Below, piece after piece: positions 13,001 to 23,591 of a stretch of 64,000 nucleotides of DNA. The notes below the pieces were generated by a model. That model was not told where the DNA came from, searched no databases, and worked only from the letters and a program-made list of their open reading frames with translations. The position numbers were made by a program, and so were the translations under genes. The stretch lies in NCBI GenBank assembly GCA_025200525.1, contig CM045761.1:43222190-43286189 (forward strand). Direction: 5' to 3'. The first letter of the stretch is position 1, and the number at the start of each line of letters is the position of its first letter. This stretch comes from Camellia lanceoleosa. Taxonomy: Eukaryota > Streptophyta > Magnoliopsida > Ericales > Theaceae.

Positions 13001-16000
13001 TGATAGCGATGCAAGTTCTGTTGGTTTAGTGAAATTCCAAGATCCATATCCATTTGGCGTCGATCCCAGCTGGCGTGGAAGTCGTACAGAGCTTCCCTTC
13101 TTGAACTCTCTCAAAATGAAGATGTCTATTTTGTTGGGTGTGGTCCAGATGAACTTGGGAATTATATTAAGCTACTTCGATGCTCGTTTCTTTCGAAACT
13201 CTCTGGATATTAGGTGTGTATTTACTCCACTCAACTTTCCCCTCTTTCTACTAGCGTGGCTAACTAGATTAACATGGAACTTACCTTTTGCTTTGTTGTT
13301 AGGCATCAGTTTGTGCCACAGATGATCTTTCTAAACAGCCTTTTTGGGTATCTATCAATTCTCGTTGTCATCAAGTGGTGCACTGGTTCTCAAGCTGACC
13401 TTTACCATGTAATGATTTACATGTTTCTGAGTCCCTTTGAGGACCTTGGTGAGAATCAGTTGTTTTGGGGCCAGAAAACACTTCAGGCATGACCTTTTCT
13501 CATTCTTCTTGTAGTTTGTGTGAGCTCAAGTTATTTAACTTCCAAGCATTTTTGGTTGATTTTTGCAGATCATATTGTTGCTTTCGGCACTTATTGCAGT
13601 TCCATGGATGCTTTTTCCAAAGCCTTTTATTTTGAAGAAGCTTCACTCCGAGGTACTCTTTGTTGTTCACTTTTTCTATGTTTCTAATTCCTGGGCTAAT
13701 GAGTAGTTTTCCTGAATATAACTCAGTATTTTTTACCAGTCAAAGAAAAACGAAAAAAGAATAAAAGCGGTCTATGTACTTATGCTTAATTAGTTTGTTC
13801 ATGCTTTTAGCTAATTTTTTTTTCTTCATAAACTTGTTATTGCCTTGGGACAGTTCTATTAATTCAATTCTGTTATTGACCTAGGACACTCATGTGTAAA
13901 AGTGGATTGCCCTAGGGAACATCCTGTTGAATATAGAAATTAGAGTACATCATTTTTATTTTTTATTTTTGGTATTATGTATATAATCTGTCATTATGTC
14001 AATAATTGATTTAGTATTGTTTCCTTATTTATATAGTTGACTAAATTGTATCATAAATCTATTATATATACAGGGTCTCTACCTCATTCATGGGGAAGCC
14101 AAATAATTCTTTTCATTATTTTTGGTATCAGAGTTAGGTTAAGTATCTACTAATTTTACTTCACCGACTGGCGGCAACCTTGCCTTGGCCGCCCGTCGTA
14201 CCTCAACCCATTTCACTGCCATATTTTCTTTCAGTATCATTTCTTGGTGATCTCTTCCTCTATTCACTAGTTTATTCCTATCCCAAATATTTCTATCATA
14301 TTTTTTTTTTACTCACAATCTTTTTTTTTTTTTTGTTTCTGTTCATTCTCTCTCTCTCTCTCTTTAAACCTCAAATATATTTCTATCTTCAAACCTATTT
14401 GAGTTTGAGAGAGGGGGTATCATACCTATATTATGGTGAGCATGATATACCATGTGAACCATCTAAGCCGTCCCATTTGGTGCACAACCCAAGTCGCTTC
14501 CTCTAGCGCACCACTTAAGTTGCCCCCCCTGGCGCACTTTCTAATAAGCCGCCCCTTGGTGCACTCAGTCATCTGTTACTATCATTGTTCAGCACTACGT
14601 CACAAGTTATCTGTGTGCCACGCTTGCTGGTTCAACATCCAGTTCTCTACATCGGTCCGGCGCGATCCCTTTAAATTGTCTCGTCATTGATTTCGGTTAG
14701 TCTCTACAACGGTCTAACATGACCCCTTAAACTGTCCCGACATTGATTCCTGTTAGTTCCTACAACAGTTCGTCATGACTCTGTAAACTGTCTTGACATT
14801 GATTCTGGTCAGTTCCTACAATAGTCTAGCATGACTTTAAACTGTCCCCACATTAATTCCGACCAGTTTCTATAACGGTCCGGCACGACCATAAACCATC
14901 TCTCGACATTAGCTCCGGCCTTGGATGCCAGCCAGGCTCTTGTGGCTACCGACCAGGGTGTTTCCTAGCCATAGATGTTTGGGCAGCTCTTCTAGGACAG
15001 TTCAGTTCCTATTTTTTCCCTTTCTAGGGTGTGGTTCTAATGTATTAAGCACTTTTTTGGCTTTTTTTATTTAGTGGGCTACCAGATTTGTTCGGTAGCA
15101 TTTATTTGGACTAGTCATTGAGTTTTTTTCGGCTTCTTCCAATCATCCATTGCAAGCTGCAACTGTTGAATATCTTCACATCAGTTTGAGGAGAAATGTT
15201 GAATATAGAAATTAGAGTACATAAAATCTTTTTATTTTTAGTATTATGTATATAATCTGTGATTGTGTCAATTACTAATTTAGTATTGTTTTCTTATTTA
15301 TATCATTTCCTAAATTGTATCATAAATCTATTATATATACATGGTTTCTATCTCATTCATGGGGAAGCCAAACAATTCTTTTCATCCTAGCGATTTAAGT
15401 CGCATTCCCCCAATAGACTCAAGTTCGTGTCTCCTTAACTTTTCTATAAAAAATAAATCAGTGTGTTTAGTTTCAATTTTCTAAAAATTAAGTTTTTCGT
15501 TTTTCTTATTTTTTTATTTTTAGTGAATATTTTTTAAATTTCAAGCATTTTTTTTACTTTTTTAGATGTACCTTACTTAGATGTATCTAAATAGTAAATT
15601 ATTTATGAAAAAATATTTTAAAAAATTAATAAATACACACAAATATGGAAAATGTACCGAATTTTTGTATTTTTGTTTTTTTGGTATTTAGTGAATTTTT
15701 TAAAGATTTTTTACACAAATATTATATTTTCTAAGTGTATTTATGTTAGGTGTGTCTAAAAATTTAAAAAATTGCTTAAAATATTAAAAAAATTCAATGA
15801 AAACAAAAATATAGAATTTGAAAAGTGAATTCTGAAAATTGAAAACAAACTGAGTGAATAATGTCTTTGTTCATCGAATTGATGCAGAATGCTTTCCTTT
15901 TGACATTGTAATCTTGTGCATCTCATAAGACATGTCTAAGCTTTAGCTTCTAGATGATTTTACTTTCAGCAAACTATTTAAAGTGGAATAGAATCAATAG

Positions 16001-19000
16001 AGTGGTTCTTGAAACTTGAGTTTCCTTTAGTCACTCCTCACAGCCCCCCATCTGGTTCGCATGGAGCGAAATTTGGAAATGGAATCCTATTCCGTGGATA
16101 CTTTTCCAGTGTTTGGTAATTGGTATGTTAAGGACCTGTAATAGATTTCAAATCTGGAATAGCATTCCGAACATTGAGGGAATCTTATTCCCATTTCAAA
16201 GGTGGGAATAGGATTGCACTCCCATGGAATGAGTTACAAAAGACCCTATGATGTTTGATAGTGTGTATGCACACACATACACATCAGTAGAATCATATTG
16301 TATAATAACATTAAAAACAAAAAAATAAAGAATAAGTATTTATTGTGTAATCATGTATTAAAAATTAAGATGTACTGTCATGTAGTGTTTTATATTCCTG
16401 ACAGTTAAATGTAACGTATTTTGTATATATTATACATATACATATGAAACCTACATTGTGTATGTGTATATTCAAATTCGAATTTCATTCAAATTATGTA
16501 TTAAAATGGAGGATTCCAGCATGTTACATTCCATCCCCACTCCCTTCTATTCCTGAGAACCAAATGGGGCCTAATAGAGTGATGATTACGAGATTTGTAT
16601 TGGTGGATAGTTCATCATGTGAAAATTTGGGTGTTCGTTTATAGGCATTAAATCCTGGTCTGCTGTGTTAATGCTCAGACTAAAGTTGGGTCTGTTTTGT
16701 CAAGTTTTCATTGTTTGCTTGATTGATTGACATTGAAAAATCTATGATTGGCTTATCAACGTTTCATTCCATTGGAATGCTTTCAATTTAATTATAATTT
16801 ATATATATAAAAAACACCGCCCAATTAGTACCCATTAGTGGGGTGTTTGGGAGGGGTTAGATTGGGTATAGATACCTAATCTTTGACATAAATGCACAAA
16901 GTGGCTGTCTTCAAACTTGAGCCCATAACTTCAACGTTAGTAGGCCAAGGTTTTAAACCATTGAACTAGTGGTATCAATTTAATTGTCCAGGATAAAAAA
17001 TGAAAGTTAGTGCTATCAATTCAATTTCCAAGCTTGTGCTAGCACTTAGCATAGGATTGGCATATAGACAGCTTATATGCTTCTAAAATATTTGAATCAT
17101 AGATTTGTATAGGGATTTGGTGAGGAAAAGGAAATAGGAAGGGAAAAGCGATTACATATATAATCTAATTTTTTGTCGCTTTTCCTTTTTCTTTTCCTTT
17201 CCCTTCACAAATCCCTGCCCAAATCCTCAATCTAAACACAACCTTATGAAGCTTTGACAGGGGAATTGAACTCTTGCTCTACCTCTTTCATGCTCACACA
17301 CACAGGTGGCCGTGCTTGTGTGCATGCAAATATGGTTTCATATACCCTTCTTACAATTCCAATGCCTGATGTGTTCCAAAACCAATGCCTGATGTGTTCC
17401 AAATGTCAATAGCATTTTAATCAGCACATCACTTGTTTTAATAGAGAATTGCTCTTCTTTTTGTTGCCTGTGTAAGTGTGTTTCTCTAGTGGTTGTGGGC
17501 TAATGTTTGGCTTTGTTGAGTTTCATAGTCTTACATTGTCAGGTTTCAGTCTTTTATCTATTTGTGGTAGCAATAAATGGAAGAGAAGTTGTTTGAAGGG
17601 CTTATTTATTTATTTATGGAAGTAGTAATTAATTATGTTCTTCTGATTTAATATATTTTCTAGAGATTTCAAGGTCGTACTTATGGGATGCTTGGAACCT
17701 CTGAGATGGACCTGGATGTGGAACCTGATTCTGCAAGGCAACGTTATGAGGAATTTAATTTTAGCGAGGTCTTTGTGCATCAAATGATACATTCTATCGA
17801 GTTTGTGCTTGGTGCTGTCTCCAATACAGCATCATACCTACGGCTTTGGGCTTTAAGGTTCATCTATTGTTTTTTTACATTCATAAACACATTTTAAATT
17901 ATTTCGATGTATCTTGTGGTTGATATTTACTACTGCTATTACAGCTTGGCCCATTCTGAATTGTCAACCGTTTTCTATGAGAAAGTCCTCCTCCTTGCCT
18001 GGGGGTAAGTATATTATCCAAGATTTACCCTATTGCATACTCTTCTGCTGCCATCTGATCTTCCATTAGCGTGCACATCTCTTTATCGGCTCTTTGTTTG
18101 GTGCATTAACTACAGAATTATACTACTGCAATTTCCTCATACCCATGATTCTTACCCCAACTATTGCTGGATGGTGGCCTCTTAGCCCCTCAAGTTGACA
18201 TTTTTATTACATATGTTTTAGTGGTTGTATAAGCACTATATTTTCCCTTTTTTTTTTTTTTTTTTTGGACAAGTAACCAGGCCTTATATTCTTTTACTGT
18301 GGGTTGAATGATTTCAAAAACATATCTGTATTGCTATGATCATGGGCTATTGATGGTGGGTTTGTTGTCTATGGTGGTTTGGTCATGCATGGAAGACCAA
18401 TAAATGTATCTATAGGGAGGGTGAAGTTCCTGAAAGAGGACAGGGGAAGGCGAAATGACATGGGTACCGATGAGGATGAGGTTGTAGAGAGTGCTGAGTA
18501 GTAGGAATGATTTGTTCACTTGCTTAACCAAGGCCGTGTAGAGTTGAGTTGAGTAGATGCCAAGCAATTGGTTTAAATCTTTCAAAATATCTTTGAAATA
18601 AGCTGAAAGATTTTGTGATCTCTTGTGATAGCTAAGCGTGTAGAATTTTTTTTGAGTGTTGACTATTTTAGCTGTGCCATTGTAGCGAACCGGAAAATAA
18701 ATGATTGTCAATATAATAGAGGACATGGCATGGATAGAATATAATGGCGGAGTATATAGCTGGTGTTGAAACAGAGTAATTTTGGTTGGTGCTTTATTGG
18801 GTTAATTAGAGAGTATTTCTGGTCTCTTCCTAAGCACTTCTTCCTCTTGTGCATTGTTTGTTCCGTTTATAATACCAAATTACCAATTGATAGAGAAACG
18901 TAATGCCCAAAAATAGTATTGTCAGCTTCCATAATAGGAGTGTAAGAGTGGATATTTCAGTTTAGAAATTATTTGATGTTAAAATTTACAACCTTTGTGT

Positions 19001-19315
19001 AACATATCACTCCAATGATTCAGAGTGTATTCTTGTACTATGCTTGCTTCATTTTGACACTATCGTCTTTTATTATTCTTTACTACCATTAATGACAATG
19101 GCTATTGCAGGTATGACAACATCATCATCCGGTTGGTGGGGTTCGCAGTTTTTGCCTTTGCTACAGCCTTCATACTACTAATGATGGAGACCCTTAGTGC
19201 TTTCCTTCACGCCTTGCGTCTCCATTGGGTCGAATTCCAGAACAAGTTTTATCATGGCGATGGCTATAAGTTCAGACCTTTCTCCTTTGCCTCATTAGCC
19301 GACGAGGATGATTAG
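1036..19315 (+). CDS. VHA-a1: V-type proton ATPase subunit a, VHA-a1 type (5' truncated by the window)
   Basis: This is the large membrane subunit of the V0 sector; it forms the half-channels that carry protons to the c-ring. Visible exons: 1036-1158, 1432-1539, 2160-2273, 2380-2553, 2733-2870, 4038-4145, 4263-4370, 4480-4628, 5265-5418, 9360-9520, 13007-13213, 13303-13486, 13569-13652, 17664-17857, 17945-18004, 19111-19315 (stop). They join in frame to about 756 residues; the family is about 820, so the first exon (about 60 residues) is outside. Family landmarks include [52 protein letters not shown] and [15 protein letters not shown]. The arginine essential for proton transport is encoded at 17841-17843, and a second conserved arginine at 19217-19219. 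Wording such as [12 protein letters not shown] and [16 protein letters not shown] fits the Arabidopsis VHA-a1 (trans-Golgi network) isoform better than tonoplast a2/a3. The intron after 13486 uses a GC donor. No exon carries a disabling change. Confidence 0.95.
5919..6810. mobile_element. hAT-type MITE nested inside the R2 element
   Basis: The left end gtggtgtttggca and the right end tgccaaacaagc are inverted relative to each other, the common TGTTTGGCA-type end of plant hAT MITEs. The flanks resemble a degraded target duplication (catatag before, catag after). Comparison with the uninterrupted copy at 26511-26881 places the insertion here. It is itself interrupted by the Mutator-type MITE at 6189-6533. 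There is no coding capacity. Confidence 0.6.
6189..6533. mobile_element. Mutator-type MITE (GGGTAAATTAC ends), copy 1
   Basis: It begins gggtaaattacaaatac and ends in the inverted form gtatttgtaatttaccc. The flanking nonamers atactatta (6180-6188) and ataatatta (6534-6542) match at 8 of 9 positions, the length expected for Mutator-like elements. A collinear relative lies at 54062-54401 with its own 9-bp duplication. It is the innermost layer of the intron 9 stack and so the youngest of the three. Confidence 0.75.
6996..8480 (-). pseudogene. Ty3/gypsy gag-protease relic
   Basis: On the minus strand, 7421 to 7164 encodes a retropepsin-like stretch with [19 protein letters not shown] and [22 protein letters not shown] wording. 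After an in-frame stop it continues at about 7080-7020 into CDVFPLKF and [12 protein letters not shown], the usual aspartic-protease pattern of plant gypsy elements (LLGRPW). Further upstream on the same strand, about 8400-8230, are remnants of a gag zinc-knuckle region ([10 protein letters not shown]). The two parts are separated by about 800 bp of unrelated AT-rich sequence (about 7435-8225). LTRs are not recognised. It is a dead fragment in intron 9, antisense to the host gene. Confidence 0.7.
8886..9149. mobile_element. Mutator-type MITE with internal 33-bp tandem repeats
   Basis: It begins gggagcttctatttacac and ends gtgtaaatagaagctccc, an exact inverted pair over 18 bp with further diverged similarity inward. 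A perfect 9-bp target duplication, ataacccat, flanks it at 8877-8885 and 9150-9158. It lies in intron 9 of the V-ATPase gene about 210 bp before the exon 10 acceptor and has no coding capacity. Confidence 0.85.
8942..9034. repeat. three tandem 33-bp units, each a short hairpin
   Basis: The unit begins aattggttcggaagtag at 8942, 8975 and 9008. Inside each unit ttcggaagt is followed two bases later by its reverse complement acttccgaa (or attccgaa-like variants), so every unit can fold on itself. The array sits in the middle of the 264-bp Mutator-type MITE. Confidence 0.85.
9816..10820. mobile_element. candidate hAT-like non-autonomous element
   Basis: The octamer tcacatct occurs at 9808-9815 and at 10821-10828, just outside a 1-kb block. 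The block starts agggtggccataggt and ends gttgaacaccccttcaat. The terminal inverted similarity is weak (AGGGTG versus AGGGGTG). Subterminal parts at both ends are rich in aacc/ggtt-type repeats, as in plant hAT elements. The purine-rich middle gives open frames on both strands but no recognisable protein. It lies in intron 10 of the V-ATPase gene. Confidence 0.45.
12590..12814. repeat. dispersed MITE-like repeat (actttttgg family), copy 1
   Basis: This stretch, starting near ctcgtttgagaac and ending near tgccaaacgagg, aligns collinearly with 22216-22435 (gactttttgg, aaaatatga, attagtat, ttttgattttttta). Its ends are inverted (CTCGTTTG versus CAAACGAG). No convincing target duplication was found. 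It lies near the end of intron 10. Confidence 0.55.
13487..13488 (+). other. non-canonical GC splice donor of intron 12
   Basis: The coding sequence ends in CTTCAG at 13486 and the next bases are gcatga. The following exon starts at 13569 after ttttgcag. Protein continuity (FWGQKTLQ then [13 protein letters not shown]) is exactly that of the family, and no GT lies at a frame-compatible place nearby. The intron is therefore of the rare GC-AG class. Confidence 0.8.
13925..15384 (+). mobile_element. TRIM/LARD-like LTR retroelement, non-autonomous
   Basis: Two direct repeats of about 190 bp (13925-14115 and 15197-15384) both begin tgttgaatatagaaattag and end near aattcttttca. Just inside the left repeat, 14123-14133 reads tggtatcagag, the primer-binding site complementary to initiator methionine tRNA. 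Just before the right repeat is a purine run, gaggagaaa (15188-15196). The pentamer catcc flanks the element at 13920-13924 and 15383-15387; it overlaps the expected CA end by two bases, so the exact right border is uncertain. The roughly 1.1-kb interior encodes no gag or pol. It lies in intron 13 of the V-ATPase gene. Confidence 0.8.
14653..14928. repeat. five tandem units of about 56 bp inside the TRIM-like element
   Basis: Units begin at about 14653, 14710, 14766, 14822 and 14876. Each has the pattern cggtc-gcatgac, aaactgtc, gacattgattc, tagttcctacaa. Units are diverged from one another by several substitutions and small length changes. No frame stays open through the array. Confidence 0.8.
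16046..16569. repeat. inverted-repeat element, probable hAT MITE
   Basis: The left end ccccatctggttcgcatgg and the right end tgagaaccaaatgggg are inverted copies, and similarity continues inward through ggaat/attcc blocks. No clear 8-bp target duplication was seen, so the superfamily is a guess from the end sequence. It lies in intron 13. Confidence 0.5.
17101..17229. repeat. foldback (hairpin) element of about 130 bp
   Basis: A left arm of about 50 bp (agggatttggtgaggaaaag through gggaaaagcga) is followed, after a 24-bp AT-rich loop, by its inverted copy (tcgcttttcc through caaatccctgcccaaat). Arms match at roughly 80%. It is a MITE-like palindrome in intron 13. Confidence 0.6.
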
Positions 19316-21010
19316 TTCATTTTCATTATGTATTTTTTTGCGAAGAGCAAAGCACAAAGAAAAGAAAAAAAAATTAATAGTTCCAACAAAGGTAGAAAAA
19401 GCCAAATTTTGTGCCTCTTCGCTTCGACACCGTGCAGCTCGATTAGCTTAGAAATGTAAAATCTTTAGCTAAGATTCTTTGGATGTGTGGGTGGGTATAA
19501 AAGGATTCTGCCTAATTGTAATGGTAAGCCGGTTACCAAGAGAGCTTGTAATTTTATTTTATTTTTGATTTTTTTTTTAAATATATATTTTGGGTCGATA
19601 GGGGTCGGGGTCGGGATTCAGTTGCTGTAAAGAGGGTCCCATTCTACCATCCACCGCTAGGGGTGCTAGTTCTATTATTGGAGAGGCAGATTTATAGAAT
19701 TTCACACATATAGACACACACATGGTGGTGTGGATTTTGGCAAGGAATTCTTTTGTTGTTCTTTCTTTTTTGTAATAATAATGAGTTACATGCACACAGA
19801 GTAGTTGTGCTTTATAGAGGCTTATTATTATTATTATTATTATAGAGAAGTCCAAGTTGAATAATTTTAGATTCTTGTCTACCTGTGTGTGTGATGAATA
19901 ATTCATCTCCTTTTTCATGGATTATTATTATTATTGTTATTGTTATTATTTGTGGTGGTAGGTCCATATCGTTCGTGGGTGCTGCTATTGTCAGACACCT
20001 CTGGTGTTTTTTTTTTTTTTTTTGGTGGGAAATAAAAGAAATTCATTGAAGGAAGGAAGGAATCAACGGTAAGAATACAAAAATTAAACACTAAAACTCT
20101 GACATAAAGCACATGAATGAATAAGATTTTATAAGATTTGTTTGTGGGGTTTAAGTCGTAAAATTTTTATCTAATCATTTGTTTTTATATTTGATTTCGT
20201 GTTGTGACTTGTTTTTGTGTTCTTAGATATTGTTACAAGTGTGTTGGGCCTTAAATCCCCCACGTGACTTACTTGGAGGCCGATAGGATGGGTCTAGATG
20301 GGATCTACTTGTAACTGTTTTCTCAGGATTTTTGTTACTGTTTTCTGAAGAGCTTGAGTCATGGAGAGCATATGATAAAAAACGAAAGTGGATGATGACA
20401 ATCATGAGTCTCATGCTCTGTGATCACACGTACCGGACTCAAAAAGCCATGCACCTTTACAACTTGGGCCAACACTCTCACATGGTGGAACTCGTGAAAT
20501 ATCTCAACAATTTTTAATGCATAGAATCTTATAGTAAATTTTTTTGTTTTTATGCGATAAAATTTTAAAAACTACGTATGTTTATATATATATATATATA
20601 TAATTTTACAAGGATACAAAGAAATGTGATTTTTTTTTTGGGAATGACAATTTGTCCCATCCGGTCCTGATTTATGTGGATTTATAGCTCATGTATAGAT
20701 ATTTATAATTTAATTTATTAAATATAATAAAAATAAAGTATCAAAACATTCATAAATATCTTATTTTTTTTTATAATAGTATCTCTCATTTTTAATACTT
20801 TAATTTTCAATACACATCAATATTTATTTTGTTATATATTATTTCATATCTTTATCACTAGTACTATTCCCTCGTCCCTCTTGAAGGTAACAAATTTCCT
20901 CTACACTTTCCTACTCTCACACACCCTCTGCATTTTCTCAAAATTTTCCGGTTTGACAAAGTAGGGGATTAAAGTAGGGTCTACAAATCCAGCCTGTCTC
21001 ATTGTCATTT

Positions 21011-21172
21011 GAAAAATGTCTCGTAGTACAAATTTTGTGTCTCAAAAGTGGCTCAAATGGTCAAAACGACGTCGTTTTGGCCATTTTTATGTTGTTCTGT
21101 ACTCAAAACGACGTCGTTTTGACCATTTGAGCCACTTTTGAGCCATAAAATTTGAGTTACGTAGCATTGTCG
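21011..21172. mobile_element. small Mutator-type MITE built on nested palindromes
   Basis: A long inverted repeat covers about 60 bp per arm, with the shared core ctcaaaagtggctcaaatgg followed by tcaaaacgacgtcgttttg and its inverse. The nonamer ttgtcattt flanks it at 21002-21010 and 21173-21181, matching a Mutator-type duplication. Each arm itself ends in the perfect 18-bp palindrome caaaacgacgtcgttttg (21062-21079 and 21104-21121). Confidence 0.7.
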
Positions 21173-22215
21173 TTGTCATTTTTACTCTTTTATATGTTTA
21201 ATAATTTTACAAAATTATTTGTAGAATAAACGACACTTTTTGTTACACATTTTAAATTTAAAATTTTATTTTCCGATAATGTCTGCACAATCATGTGATG
21301 AGTTTGGAAATTGAGGCTTTATTTGAGAAGTAAGTTCACTTTTTTATTGTGCAAAAAAAAATGTTCACTTTTTTATTTCTATTTTTGATTATTTTAGTCT
21401 GAGGATAAAAAGTTTTATTTGGGTTGAGTTTTTTTAACTTCTGTGAGAAAAAAATTAAAATGATTATAGTTTGAATGTGATATTTTGTTTTATTGATTTT
21501 TTTACATATTTTATCTTTTTGTGACTATTTTAACTTGATAGGCCCATGCCAAACGAATATTGAATTATAAACATCATGATTGGACAAGGCCTTGGACTAT
21601 GGGGTACATCATGGATCTTATTTGATAATTTAAATCGTTTAATATGTAGAACTTGTCAAATATTTTATTCTTATAAAAAATCATATTGATTGGATATCGA
21701 TAGTTACTTGAGCGAATCAGATTTCTGTTAATAATTTATTTTAAAAATCATATTTACGTTTGACAGAAATATGATTGAATCAAATAGTTATTAATATCTG
21801 ACTAATGTGATTTTTTTATAGGGATGAAATAGTCAACAAATTCTACATATTAAAGATTCAAATAATCAAAACAGAACCCATTATAAACTTTCACAAATTT
21901 AATAATATGCTCCAATCCAATTTTAAACTAAAGAGAAACCTGGCCCAACCTCTCGATCAAGTTTAAGCGATTACACCAAATTTTTAATTGTTAAATTAAA
22001 AATTAATGATTTATCTACCAAATTTATTTATCGGACTAAGCCTTCATTTGATATAAGCTAAAATTGGATTTTTTGGCTAAAATAGTCATAAAAAGACAAA
22101 ATATGCTTTGTAGCCCAATAAGTCAAAATGTCACATTTAAACCATAATCATTTTATTTTTGCTCTTACAAAAATCAAAAAATTTATCTCAAATGAGACTT
22201 TTTAACTCCAAACTA

Positions 22216-22592
22216 AGGCCTCGTTTGAGAACAAATTTTTTCAGTACTTTTTTGACTTTTTGGTTAAAATATGATGTAAACAAAATTAGTATATTTGTGA
22301 TAATTTTTTGATTTTTTTATAAAAAAATGTACAAAAAAAAAAAAGAAATCTTTAACTTTTTAGTATAAGTTATTGGCCTTTTGATTTTTTTAATGACTTT
22401 TTGACTAAAAAAATCACTTACCAAATGAGAAATAACTTTTTTTGCCAAAAAATCACTAAACCAAAAAGTTAAAAATTTTATTTTCTCCTTACTTTTTATA
22501 AAAAATTTAAAAATTATTTTAAATATATTAATTTTTTTATATTATATTTTAATCAAAAAATTATGAAAAAAATCTGTTCTCAAACAAAACTT
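22216..22592. repeat. foldback MITE (actttttgg family), copy 2
   Basis: The left half (22216-22435) is collinear with 12590-12814. The right half runs back through inverted versions of the same words and ends ctgttctcaaacaaaac, the inverse of the left end cctcgtttgagaac. No target duplication was established. The sequence is very AT-rich. Confidence 0.5.
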
Positions 22593-22719
22593 TAAAAAAA
22601 AAACAAAAACCTAAAAAAACAAAAAGCGCTGAAAAGCCAAGCCAACCCACGTCCCAAATCAATCTTAAAACAAATTTGGAAATTTGGAGGTAACGGTACG
22701 GTTTATGCTGTCTTTTAAG

Positions 22720-22827
22720 GCGTGCGGATCCTCTAGAGTCCCTTCTCTAGAGTGATCTCCTAGAGTGAATAATCGGAGGGCTGAGATTGTTTCACGCCAA
22801 AACGACGTCGTTTTGGCGTGAAATTTG
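22720..22827 (+). repeat. left TIR of the Pack-MULE
   Basis: This is the 108-bp terminal repeat. Its inner part holds a perfect 28-bp palindrome at 22793-22820, made of cacgccaaaacgac and its reverse complement. It pairs with 23582-23689. Confidence 0.9.
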
Positions 22828-22910
22828 TAAAAAAAAAAAAATCGATTTCAAAAGCAGAAGGAGAGAAGAGAAAGAGAGAGAGAAAAGCTGAGAATGTTTA
22901 GGAATATTAA

Positions 22911-23591
22911 TCAAAATCCATATGTGATGTGAGTTTTTTTTTTTGAATCAATCTGAGTTTCATTCTCAAACTCAGTTTTTTGATTAATATTAGAAGAAGA
23001 CTGCCGCACCGAACAAGCCACCACTTGTGCCCATTGTCTCAACCTTGTCTTCACCGTCTGGGGATTATCACCTTCAATTTTCCCGAGAAACAAACAATGA
23101 ACAAAAAAACAAAACATAGGTTTTATCAAGATCAATTAATTGACTGAAAAAATAAAACGTTTGAATTTTGAAAAGAGGGAGGAAAGGAAAGTACCGAGGC
23201 CAAATATGGTGTGGGGGCTACCCACGGAAGACGGTGAGTCACACTCAGACGCTGTCGACGAAAACAACGACGAAGATGACTTGGAAACGCTGTTGTAGTA
23301 CTGTTTATTAACGGCGTAGAAGAGACCCAAAGCGGGCAGAGTATCCGACAAGCGTTGATCCATGTCGGGCGAATCAAACCCGAATCCGAGTTCGATGCAA
23401 GCTTTGAGCTCGTCGAGGTCCTCGTCGGTGACGCTCTTGCTCCGCCGTCTGCGGCGGCCGTGGTTGCCTTTACGCCGCTGCCATGCCTCGTCGCGGCGGC
23501 CGTTCTCTCCTCTCAGCGCTTCTCTCTCTCTTTCTCTTCTCTCAGCCTTTCTATGTTTTGAAATTTGAGTTTTTTTTTTTTCAAATTTCAC
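22911..23591 (-). pseudogene. captured DUF1685-family gene copy inside the Pack-MULE
   Basis: Exon 1 (from about 23590 down to 23195) encodes, after a basic leader, SKSVTDEDLDELKACIELGF, a DMDQRLSDTLPALGLFYAVN block, and serine-rich sequence ending SPHTIFG. An intron with GT donor (23194-23193) and AG acceptor (23073-23072) follows. Exon 2 (23071-22911) encodes GDNPQTVKTRLRQWAQVVAC and SVRQSS. Joined, the residues LGDNPQ give the usual DUF1685 continuity, so the exon-intron structure is preserved. The family has no established biochemical function. There is no in-frame ATG before the conserved block: the frame opens with GTG in the right TIR, and the C-terminus runs past the usual RQSS ending. 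It is best read as a truncated gene copy, possibly transcribed; a translated protein is doubtful. Confidence 0.85.

Larger units (their letters stand above)
19316..22719. other. 3' UTR of the V-ATPase gene and intergenic spacer
   Basis: The first few hundred bases presumably hold the 3' UTR; a T-rich tract with short AT-rich polyadenylation-like stretches lies at about 19550-19600, but no single poly(A) signal stands out. The remainder is AT-rich with simple repeats (att triplets at 19826-19842 and 19921-19950, a ta run at 20585-20601). It contains two MITE-like repeats listed separately. No convincing coding region was seen; open frames here lack family-like sequence. Confidence 0.6.

Noticed and set aside
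12786..13325. A 179-residue open frame reading through exon 11 of the V-ATPase gene.
   Set aside because: Only the exon part (13007-13213) resembles the family; the rest is read-through of two introns.
20223..20517. Open frames of about 60 residues on both strands near 20.3 kb, in a stretch resembling a degraded LTR.
   Set aside because: No paired repeat, primer site or domain could be found, so neither a gene nor an element is claimed.
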